Shown here piece by piece: positions 55,920-64,000 of a stretch of DNA of 64,000 nt. The notes beneath the pieces were generated by a model. That model did not search any database and had not been told where the DNA came from. It saw nothing but the letters and a program-made list of their open reading frames with translations. The first letter of the stretch is position 1. Every line of letters begins with the position of its first letter. The stretch is from Microbacterium sp. SSM24 (GTDB taxonomy: Bacteria > Actinomycetota > Actinomycetes > Actinomycetales > Microbacteriaceae): assembly GCF_025989145.1 (NCBI RefSeq), contig NZ_JAPDNQ010000001.1:2356001-2420000 (forward strand), in the 5' to 3' direction. A program made the position numbers and the translations under genes.

Positions 55920-56858
55920 TCAATCCTCTCGCAGGTTCTCGAACAGCGCGGTCGAAAGGTAGCGCTCGCCGAACGACGGGACAATCACGACGATGTTCTT
56001 GCCCTCGGCTTCGGGGCGTGCGGCGATCTGCAGGGCCGCCCAGATCGCGGCGCCCGACGAGATGCCGACCAGGATGCCGTCCTTGACGCCAACCGCGCGT
56101 GCGGTCTCGATCGCGTCGGGGAACTCGACGTCGATGACCTCGTCGATCACGCCCTGGTCGAGGATCGGCGGCACGAAGTTCGGGCCGATGCCCTGGATCT
56201 TGTGGGGACCCGGGGTGCCCTTGGTCAGCAGCGGCGAATCGGCGGGCTCGACGGCGATCACCTTCGCGCCGGGCACGCGCTCCTTGAGAACCTGGCCGAC
56301 GCCGGTGATGGTTCCGCCCGTGCCGATGCCGGCCACGAAGTAGTCGACCTGGCCGTCGGTGTCGCGGAGGATCTCCTCCGCCGTCGTCTTGCGGTGGATC
56401 TCGACGTTCGCCTGGTTCTCGAACTGGCGGGCCAGCACGGCGCCGGGGATCTCGGCGAGGATCTCGTCGGCCTTGGCGAGCGCGCCCTTCATGCCGCCGG
56501 CCGGGTCGGTGAGCACGAGCTCGGCGCCGTAGCCCTTGAGGAGCAGGCGACGCTCGATCGACATCGACGAGGGCATCGCCAGCACGACGCGGTAGCCCCG
56601 CGCGGCGCCGACCATGGCGAGCGCGATGCCGGTGTTGCCGCTGGTGGCCTCGACGATCGTGCCGCCCGGCTTGAGCTCGCCGGATGCCTCGGCCGCATCG
56701 ACGATCGCGATTCCCAGGCGGTCCTTGACGCTGGATGCCGGGTTGTAGAACTCGAGCTTCACGATCACGTTGCCGCCGACGCCCTCCGCGATGCGGTTGA
56801 GGCGCACCAGCGGGGTGTTCCCGAAGGCGGAGGTGATGTCGGGGTGGATGCCGGTCAT
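55920..56858 (-). CDS. cysK: Cysteine synthase (first copy)
   Basis: 312 residues from the ATG at 56858. The PLP Lys is in [11 protein letters not shown], followed by [15 protein letters not shown], the [13 protein letters not shown] loop and the closing [14 protein letters not shown]. It is the first gene of the cysteine operon and is a tandem duplicate of the following copy. One copy may be the main biosynthetic enzyme and the other a stress- or thiosulfate-adapted variant (CysM role); residues that would decide this cannot be judged without alignment. A -10 hexamer TAGGCT lies at 56896-56901 on its strand. Confidence 0.95.
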   Translation of the reverse strand: MTGIHPDITSAFGNTPLVRLNRIAEGVGGNVIVKLEFYNPASSVKDRLGIAIVDAAEASGELKPGGTIVEATSGNTGIALAMVGAARGYRVVLAMPSSMSIERRLLLKGYGAELVLTDPAGGMKGALAKADEILAEIPGAVLARQFENQANVEIHRKTTAEEILRDTDGQVDYFVAGIGTGGTITGVGQVLKERVPGAKVIAVEPADSPLLTKGTPGPHKIQGIGPNFVPPILDQGVIDEVIDVEFPDAIETARAVGVKDGILVGISSGAAIWAALQIAARPEAEGKNIVVIVPSFGERYLSTALFENLRED

Positions 56859-56895
56859 TTCGGGCCTTTCGAGACAAGGTCAGCGGGTGGGAAAC

Positions 56896-56901
56896 AGCCT
56901 A
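56896..56901 (-). promoter_or_regulatory. -10 hexamer of the cysK-cysK-cysE operon
   Basis: On the minus strand TAGGCT occupies 56896-56901, giving a leader of about 30 bases before the ATG at 56858 that contains the GAAAGG ribosome site. It faces the prmC promoter at 56970. Confidence 0.45.
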
Positions 56902-56969
56902 GGGGGGCACGTCATCCGTGAGTCCTTGTGTGACGGATGCCTCGCCTCGGCGCGGTACCCTGCCGGGCT

Positions 56970-56975
56970 TAGGCT
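56970..56975 (+). promoter_or_regulatory. -10 hexamer of prmC
   Basis: TAGGCT at 56970-56975 lies ten bases before the ATG at 56986, again giving an almost leaderless message. Confidence 0.45.
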
Positions 56976-56985
56976 GGACGGGCTC

Positions 56986-57864
56986 ATGGCTGCACCCGAA
57001 CCCCTCACCACGCTGTCCGACGCGCTCCGCGCCGCGATCGCGCGCCTGGCCGACGCCGGCGTTCCCGATCCCGAGGTCGACGGCGAGCTGCTCGCCGCCT
57101 TCGTGCTGGGCACCGGCCGCGGGGGAGTGCAGGCCGCCGCGATCCGCGGAGACGTGCTCTCGCCCGACGACGCCGCGCGCCTCACCGACTTCGTGACCAG
57201 GCGCGCGACGCGCGAACCCCTGCAGCACATCGTGGGACTCGCGCCGTTCCGCCACCTGGAGCTGCGCGTCGGCCCCGGCGTCTTCGTGCCGCGGCCCGAG
57301 ACCGAGATGGTCGCGCAGCTGGCGATCGATGCGCTGCGGGCCGCGGCATCCGACTCTCCCGTCGCAGTGGACCTCGGCACCGGAAGCGGCGCGATCGCCC
57401 TGGCGATGGCCACCGAAGTGCCCCATGCCCGCGTCTTCGCCGCCGAGAACTCCGTGGACGCCTTCGTGTGGACGAAGGAGAACTTCGCGCGCGTGGGCGC
57501 CGAGAACGCCCAGCTCGCGTTCGTCGACCTCGCGCACGCGTTCCCCGACCTCGACGGGACGGTCTCGGTCGTCGCGTCGAACCCGCCGTATGTTCCGGAT
57601 GCCGCCATCCCGCGCGATCCGGAGGTGCGGTTCTTCGATCCGCCCGCCGCGCTCTACGGGGGAGAGGACGGCCTCGACGTCGTGCGGATCCTGAGCGGTG
57701 TGGGTCTGCGCCTGGCGCATCCCGGCGGCACGATCGTCATCGAGCACGGCGAGTGGCAGGGCGAGGCGATCCGCGGAATCCTGCGTGCGGACGGGTGGCG
57801 GGCGGCCTCGACGCACCCCGACCTCACGATGCGCGATCGGGCGACGACGGCGATCCGTCCCTGA
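56986..57864 (+). CDS. prmC: Peptide chain release factor glutamine methyltransferase
   Basis: 292 residues from the ATG at 56986. It methylates the Gln of the GGQ motif in release factors with S-adenosylmethionine. The N-terminal helical domain is followed by the methyltransferase core: VDLGTGSGAIALAMA for AdoMet binding and the catalytic NPPY in ASNPPYVPD. Length fits the family (about 280-300). It serves RF1, whose gene prfA is 4 kb upstream; the cysteine operon lies between them. It leads into the Sua5 gene. Confidence 0.94.
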   Translation: MAAPEPLTTLSDALRAAIARLADAGVPDPEVDGELLAAFVLGTGRGGVQAAAIRGDVLSPDDAARLTDFVTRRATREPLQHIVGLAPFRHLELRVGPGVFVPRPETEMVAQLAIDALRAAASDSPVAVDLGTGSGAIALAMATEVPHARVFAAENSVDAFVWTKENFARVGAENAQLAFVDLAHAFPDLDGTVSVVASNPPYVPDAAIPRDPEVRFFDPPAALYGGEDGLDVVRILSGVGLRLAHPGGTIVIEHGEWQGEAIRGILRADGWRAASTHPDLTMRDRATTAIRP

Positions 57865-57900
57865 GGCCTCGCTCGCAGCATCCGTTCACGAGCCCGCAAC

Positions 57901-57906
57901 TAGACT
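57901..57906 (+). promoter_or_regulatory. -10 hexamer of the Sua5-family gene
   Basis: TAGACT at 57901-57906 lies nine bases before the ATG at 57916, which supports that ATG over the GTG at 57907 as the start. Confidence 0.5.
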
Positions 57907-57915
57907 GTGCGCGAC

Positions 57916-58602
57916 ATGTCCCCCATCTTCGACTGCCGTGATGAGGCGCAGCTGCTCGACGGCATGCGCCTGGCGCGCCAGGCCATCGGCCGCGGCGATC
58001 TCGTCGTCATCCCCACCGACACCGTGTACGGCGTCGCCGCCGACGCGTTCAGCGCCAAGGCCGTGCAGAAGCTCCTCGACGCGAAGGGCCGCACCCGTCA
58101 GATGCCGCCGCCCGTGCTGGTCGCCGGCATCGCGACGCTGCGTGCGCTCGTGGCCGAGGTGCCGGAGCCTGTGGAGAAGCTGGTCGAGGCGTTCTGGCCG
58201 GGTGGGCTGACGATCGTCCTCCCCGCGCAGCCGTCGCTGTCGTGGGATCTCGGCGAGACGCGCGGGACGGTCGCCGTCCGCATGCCGGCGCATCGGATCG
58301 CGCTCGCGCTGCTCGAAGAGACCGGACCGCTCGCCGTGTCCAGCGCCAACCTCACCGGCAGGGCCGCCGCCATCGCCGCGGAGGATGCCGAGGCGATGCT
58401 GGGCGCGAGCGTCGCCGTCTACCTCGCCGATGGCCTTTCGACCGACGGCATCGCCTCGACGATCATCGACGCGACCAGCCTGGTCGGCGGGGGCGAGCCC
58501 CTCGTCCGCGTGCTGCGGGACGGGGCGATCTCTCGCGCGCAGCTCCGCGAGGTGCTGGGCGATCTGCTGGAGCCCGATCCTGAGGACCCGGGCGCCCCGT
58601 GA
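57916..58602 (+). CDS. L-threonylcarbamoyladenylate synthase (Sua5/YrdC family)
   Basis: 228 residues from the ATG at 57916. It makes threonylcarbamoyl-AMP from Thr, bicarbonate and ATP for the t6A tRNA modification. The YrdC fold is seen in VVIPTDTVYGVAADAFS, AKGRTRQMPPPVLV and AFWPGGLTIVLPAQ, and the SSANLTGR segment closes the site. The C-terminal Sua5 extension of longer relatives is absent, so it is the short, YrdC-like form. Its stop overlaps the next start (GTGA at 58599-58602). Confidence 0.93.
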   Translation: MSPIFDCRDEAQLLDGMRLARQAIGRGDLVVIPTDTVYGVAADAFSAKAVQKLLDAKGRTRQMPPPVLVAGIATLRALVAEVPEPVEKLVEAFWPGGLTIVLPAQPSLSWDLGETRGTVAVRMPAHRIALALLEETGPLAVSSANLTGRAAAIAAEDAEAMLGASVAVYLADGLSTDGIASTIIDATSLVGGGEPLVRVLRDGAISRAQLREVLGDLLEPDPEDPGAP

Positions 58603-59762
58603 AGCAGTACGTCTTCATCGTCCTCTTCACGGCCACCGTCACCTTCGCGCTCGCCTGGACGGTCTGGCGTCTGAGCCTGCGGTACAAGCTCTATCCCGGC
58701 ATCCGTGAGCGGGACGTGCACAAGACGCCGACACCGCGGCTGGGCGGGATCGCGATGTTCGCCGGCGTCGTCGCCGCGTTCCTGGTCTCGTCGCAGCATC
58801 CGTTCTTCGCGATCATCTGGAGCGAGCCGCTGCAGATCTGGGCGATCCTCGGCGCGACGTTCCTGATCGTGCTCGTCGGCGTCGCCGACGACCTGTGGGA
58901 CCTCGACTGGATGATCAAGCTCGGCGCGCAGTTCCTCGCCGCCGGGATCATCGCGTGGTTCGGCGAGCTGCAGATCTACTCGCTCCCGATCGGCGGCATC
59001 GCGATGGGGTCGAGCTGGATGAGCTTCACCCTCACGGTGTTCGCGATCGTCGTGGTGATGAACGCGGTGAACTTCATCGACGGTCTCGACGGCCTGGTCG
59101 CCGGGGTCTGCCTCATCGCGAACGCCGTCTTCTTCGCGTACACCTACATGCTCTCCCGCGACACCGGAGCGAGCTCGTACTTCAACCTCGCCTCGCTCAT
59201 CGCGGCGGTTCTCATCGGCGTCTGCGCCGGGTTCCTGCCCCTGAACTGGCGGCCGGCGAAGCTGTTCATGGGCGACTCCGGCGCGCTCATGATCGGGCTG
59301 CTGATGGCATCGTCGGCCATCGCGGTCACCAGCAGCATCACACCGGCGATGGTGGGGGACAACGACGAGTTCGGCCGTTCGCAGCTCCTCGGCGCCTTCA
59401 TCCCGATCCTGCTGCCGGTCGTCATCGTCCTGCTGCCGCTGCTCGACTTCGGACTCGCCGTCGTGCGGCGCATGAGCAAGGGCAAGTCGCCGTTCTCGCC
59501 CGACCGCAAGCACCTGCATCACCGGATGCTCGACATGGGTCACTCCGATCTCGGCGCCGTGCTGATCTTCTACGCCTGGACCGCGACGGTCAGCATCGCC
59601 GTGCTGCTCATGTACATCGGCACGTCGGAGAACTGGCCGGGCGATTATCTGCTCGGGGTCGCGTTCGGCGTCGTCGGCGTCGCCGCCTGCCTCGTCGTGA
59701 CCCTCACCCCCTCGCGCCGCCCGGCGCCCACGCCCCGACCCGTCCTGGAGGACGCACCATGA
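58599..59762 (+). CDS. Undecaprenyl-phosphate GlcNAc-1-phosphate transferase (WecA/TagO-like)
   Basis: 387 residues from a GTG at 58599. It moves a sugar-1-phosphate from a UDP-sugar to undecaprenyl phosphate, the first step of cell-wall glycopolymer synthesis. About eleven membrane segments alternate with the catalytic loops: VGVADDLWDLDW with the Asp pair, NFIDGLDGLVAG, and the late HLHHRMLDMGHS. GT4/MraY-family length is about 360-390. It is translationally coupled to the Sua5 gene and to the downstream AtpI-like gene (overlap at 59759-59762). Confidence 0.92.
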   Translation: MKQYVFIVLFTATVTFALAWTVWRLSLRYKLYPGIRERDVHKTPTPRLGGIAMFAGVVAAFLVSSQHPFFAIIWSEPLQIWAILGATFLIVLVGVADDLWDLDWMIKLGAQFLAAGIIAWFGELQIYSLPIGGIAMGSSWMSFTLTVFAIVVVMNAVNFIDGLDGLVAGVCLIANAVFFAYTYMLSRDTGASSYFNLASLIAAVLIGVCAGFLPLNWRPAKLFMGDSGALMIGLLMASSAIAVTSSITPAMVGDNDEFGRSQLLGAFIPILLPVVIVLLPLLDFGLAVVRRMSKGKSPFSPDRKHLHHRMLDMGHSDLGAVLIFYAWTATVSIAVLLMYIGTSENWPGDYLLGVAFGVVGVAACLVVTLTPSRRPAPTPRPVLEDAP

Positions 59763-60286
59763 CCCCCAGTCCTGTCTCGAGCACCCCCATCCTGCGCACC
59801 GTCCTGGTGTGGGCCGGCATCGTCACCGGGGGCCTCGCGGTCGTCGGGGGAGTGATCGGCTACCTCGTCGCCGGCACGGACGGCCTGTGGAGCGCCCTGG
59901 TGGGCGTCCTGGTCGCCGCGGGCTTCCTCGGCATCACCGTCGCGAGCATCCTGATCGCGAACCGCTGGTACGGCGACCCGCTCTACGTGCCGGTGTTCTT
60001 CGGCATCGTGCTCGGCGGCTGGATCCTCAAGTTCCTCGTCTTCATCGTGATCCTGCTGGTGCTGCGCGGGCAGCCGTGGATCGAGCCCACCGTGTTCTTC
60101 CTCGCGGTCGTCGTCAGCGTGCTCGCATCGCTCGCCGTCGACGTGGTCGTGCTGATGCGGATGCGGGTGCCCCACGTGAGCGACGTGCAGCTTCCGACCG
60201 ACCCCGACGCGGGCGACCGGCGCGACGATCAGGCCGAGCGCGGACAGGATCGTCCGGCGCCGGACTCAGGGACCTCTCAAGTTTGA
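59759..60286 (+). CDS. AtpI-like membrane protein (ATP synthase accessory)
   Basis: 175 residues from the ATG at 59759, which overlaps the preceding stop. It has four membrane segments (about 10-35, 43-70, 80-108 and 115-135) and a hydrophilic, Asp/Arg-rich tail. Position directly before atpB and size fit the AtpI role in c-ring assembly, though sequence motifs are weak. The -10 hexamer of the atp operon lies at its very end. Confidence 0.75.
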   Translation: MTPSPVSSTPILRTVLVWAGIVTGGLAVVGGVIGYLVAGTDGLWSALVGVLVAAGFLGITVASILIANRWYGDPLYVPVFFGIVLGGWILKFLVFIVILLVLRGQPWIEPTVFFLAVVVSVLASLAVDVVVLMRMRVPHVSDVQLPTDPDAGDRRDDQAERGQDRPAPDSGTSQV

Positions 60287-60292
60287 TAGGCT
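60287..60292 (+). promoter_or_regulatory. -10 hexamer of the atpB operon
   Basis: TAGGCT at 60287-60292 begins directly after the AtpI-like stop codon. Transcription would start near 60299. Confidence 0.4.
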
Positions 60293-60324
60293 GATCCTGC
60301 GCCCGCCGCTCGCTCTGCGAGCAC

Positions 60325-61505
<1,181 letters not shown>

Positions 61506-61524
61506 TCATTCGACCTCTCACTAA

Positions 61525-62096
<572 letters not shown>

Positions 62097-62097
<1 letters not shown>

Positions 62098-62888
62098 TGG
62101 GCAGCGCGACCACTCAGGCCGTCGCGGCGACGACGAAGGCGCTCGACGCCGCGTCGGGCGTCGACCTCGACGTGGCCGGCGAGCTGTTCGCCGCGGCGCG
62201 CGCCGTGGGCGACTCGTCGCAGCTGAGCGGCGCGCTCGCCGACTCCGCAGCTCCCGCCGCGGCTCGCGCCCAGGTCGTCGCCGCGGTCTTCGGCAAGGCG
62301 GTCTCGCCGACGACGGCGTCGCTGCTCACGACAGCGGTCGCGCAGCGCTGGTCCTCGGCCGCCGACCTGGTCGACGGCATCGAGGAGCTGGCCGTGCGCG
62401 CAGCCGCCGTCGCCGAGCCCGCGGCCGATGTCGAAGAGGAGCTCTTCCGCTTCTCGCGCACGGTCGCCGAGAACCCCGAGCTCGAGCTCGCGCTGGGCAG
62501 TCGGCTCGGGGATGCCTCGGCCAAGGGCACGCTCGTGGACACGCTGCTCGCGGGCCGGGTCAGCCGGGCCACGACGCTGATCGCGGCATCCCTCGTCCAG
62601 GCGCCGCGCGAACGACGCGTGCGCCAGCTGCTGTCGCGGGCGACCAAGCTGGTCGCCGACCAGCGCGGACGCACGGTCGCGACGGTCTACACGGCTGCAC
62701 CGCTCAGCATCGCGCAGGTCGATCGCCTCGCCGGAACGCTCACCAAGCGCTACGGCACCCAGGTGACGGTCAACACGGTCATCGACCCCACGGTGGTCGG
62801 CGGGCTGCGCGTGCAGATCGCCGACGACGTGATCGACGCCAGCGTGTCGTCCCGGCTGGCGGACCTCCGTCAGCGCCTGGCCGGCTAG
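62097..62888 (+). CDS. atpH: ATP synthase subunit delta
   Basis: 263 residues from the ATG at 62097. It links the peripheral stalk to F1. The C-terminal part (GRTVATVYTAAPLSIAQVDRLAGTL, VNTVIDPTVVGGLRVQI) is the OSCP/delta signature. The extra N-terminal length against the 180-residue E. coli form is normal for actinobacteria. It is coupled to atpF and followed by two hairpins before atpA. Confidence 0.93.
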
Positions 62889-62898
62889 CACACACTTC

Positions 62899-62933
62899 CC
62901 GCCGCAGGCGGAGATTTCGGGGCTCAGAGCCCC
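62899..62933 (+). promoter_or_regulatory. Two hairpins before atpA
   Basis: Hairpin 1 is CCGCC-GCA-GGCGG (62899-62911). Hairpin 2 is GGGGCT-CAG-AGCCCC (62919-62933). Both lie in the 75-base gap between atpH and atpA, upstream of the atpA ribosome site AAAGGGAAG. Alpha is a three-copy subunit, so RNA structure at its 5' side may help set expression. Confidence 0.5.
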
Positions 62934-62963
62934 ACACACAGAACTTGGAACAAAGGGAAGACC

Positions 62964-64000
62964 ATGGCAGAACTGTCAATCAGCCCCGACGTCATCCGTG
63001 ACGCGCTGAAGGATTTCGTCGCCGCCTACGAGCCCACCGGGGCAGCGGCGACCGAGGTCGGCACCGTCATCGACGCCGCCGACGGCATCGCCCACGTCGA
63101 GGGACTCCCCGGCGTCATGGCGAACGAGCTCGTGACGTTCGAGGACGGCACGCTCGGCCTCGCGCAGAACCTCGACGAGCACGAGATCGGTGTCGTCGTG
63201 CTCGGCGAGTTCTCGGGCGTCGAGGCGGGCCAGCCCGTGACCCGCACCGGCGAGGTCCTCTCGGTCCCGGTCGGCGAGGGCTACCTCGGCCGCGTCGTCG
63301 ACCCGCTCGGCAACCCGATCGACGGTCTCGGCGAGATCACCGGCGTCGAGGGTCGTCGTGCCCTCGAGCTGCAGGCGCCCGGCGTCATGCAGCGCAAGTC
63401 GGTCCACGAGCCGCTCCAGACCGGCATCAAGGCCATCGACGCGATGATCCCCGTCGGCCGCGGTCAGCGTCAGCTGATCATCGGCGACCGCCAGACCGGC
63501 AAGACGGCGATCGCGATCGACACGATCATCAACCAGAAGGCCAACTGGGACTCGGGCGACACCAACAAGCAGGTGCGCTGCATCTACGTCGCCATCGGCC
63601 AGAAGGGCTCGACGATCGCCGCCGTCAAGGGCGCGCTCGAAGACGCCGGCGCGATGGAGTACACCACCATCGTCGCCGCCCCGGCCTCCGACCCGGCCGG
63701 CTTCAAGTACCTGGCGCCGTACACCGGCTCGGCCATCGGCCAGCACTGGATGTACGACGGCAAGCACGTCCTCATCATCTTCGACGACCTGACGAAGCAG
63801 GCCGAGGCCTACCGCGCCGTGTCGCTGCTCCTGCGCCGCCCGCCGGGCCGCGAGGCGTACCCCGGTGACGTCTTCTACCTGCACTCGCGTCTGCTCGAGC
63901 GCTGCGCGAAGCTGTCCGACGAGCTCGGCGCCGGCTCGATGACGGGTCTCCCGATCATCGAGACCAAGGCGAACGACGTCTCGGCGTACATCCCGACCAA
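62964..64000 (+). CDS. atpA: ATP synthase subunit alpha (5' part, cut by window end)
   Basis: 345 complete codons from the ATG at 62964, which follows AAAGGGAAG. The alpha-subunit N-terminal beta barrel ([28 protein letters not shown]) and the nucleotide-binding core with Walker [13 protein letters not shown] are present, as are [43 protein letters not shown] residues. The full protein is about 540 residues, so the end lies beyond 64000. The non-catalytic site residues look normal as far as visible. Confidence 0.97.
   Translation, partial: MAELSISPDVIRDALKDFVAAYEPTGAAATEVGTVIDAADGIAHVEGLPGVMANELVTFEDGTLGLAQNLDEHEIGVVVLGEFSGVEAGQPVTRTGEVLSVPVGEGYLGRVVDPLGNPIDGLGEITGVEGRRALELQAPGVMQRKSVHEPLQTGIKAIDAMIPVGRGQRQLIIGDRQTGKTAIAIDTIINQKANWDSGDTNKQVRCIYVAIGQKGSTIAAVKGALEDAGAMEYTTIVAAPASDPAGFKYLAPYTGSAIGQHWMYDGKHVLIIFDDLTKQAEAYRAVSLLLRRPPGREAYPGDVFYLHSRLLERCAKLSDELGAGSMTGLPIIETKANDVSAYIPT

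Overview
The window is about 70% G+C chromosomal DNA from an actinobacterium, most likely Microbacterium or a close relative in Microbacteriaceae. The evidence is the codon bias, the order argS - lysA - hom - thrC - thrB - rho - prfA - prmC - Sua5 - wecA-like - atpI/B/E/F/H/A, a Rho with a long Ala/Glu/Pro and Arg/Asn/Gln-rich insertion, and promoters with TAGRCT-type -10 hexamers placed almost on the start codon. No rRNA, CRISPR array or intact insertion sequence was seen. All assignments come from reading motifs by eye; no database search was run.

Region 1 (275-10788) is accessory. It holds a flotillin-like SPFH protein, then an LCAT-like lipase overlapping a 1449-residue protein that joins a caspase-like protease, a P-loop (STAND/NACHT-like) ATPase and a long TPR-like array. 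A polytopic membrane protein with a C-terminal Ser hydrolase motif follows. This reads as a membrane-associated signalling or conflict (self-killing) system and is one of the two best candidates for something new.

Region 2 (10808-16404) holds small regulatory modules: a WYL regulator divergent from an epoxide hydrolase, an NYN-LOTUS protein, and a two-component system divergent from a small multidrug-export protein with GTGAC/GTCAC dyads between them.

Region 3 (about 16.5-39.9 kb) is a composite genomic island, visibly less G+C-rich in most genes. It ends near a frameshifted integrase remnant about 0.5 kb from tRNA-Arg(CCG). It carries an AlpA-like excisionase, a DUF4365/HEAT protein with a partner, an orphan gene, a DUF262 + HEPN pair, a decayed MobF relaxase, a RelA/SpoT-like protein, and a 9-kb restriction-type cluster. 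That cluster contains Vsr, a C5 methylase, a sigma-region-4-like protein, a Zn protein, a ParB-like protein, an SNF2-type helicase, a DUF3883 nuclease-like protein and a NaeI-type endonuclease. It is the second main candidate: a NaeI-type R-M core wrapped around five non-R-M genes.

Region 4 (40.1-64 kb) is conserved core. It holds tRNA-Arg, a GDSL hydrolase, a transglutaminase-like protein, argS, an LmeA-like lipoprotein-type protein, the aspartate-family operon lysA-hom-thrC-thrB, rho and prfA. Next come a cysteine operon with two tandem cysK genes and cysE, then prmC-Sua5-wecA-atpI leading into the F1Fo ATP synthase operon, which is cut by the window end inside atpA. Hairpins sit directly before atpE and atpA, the genes for high-copy subunits.
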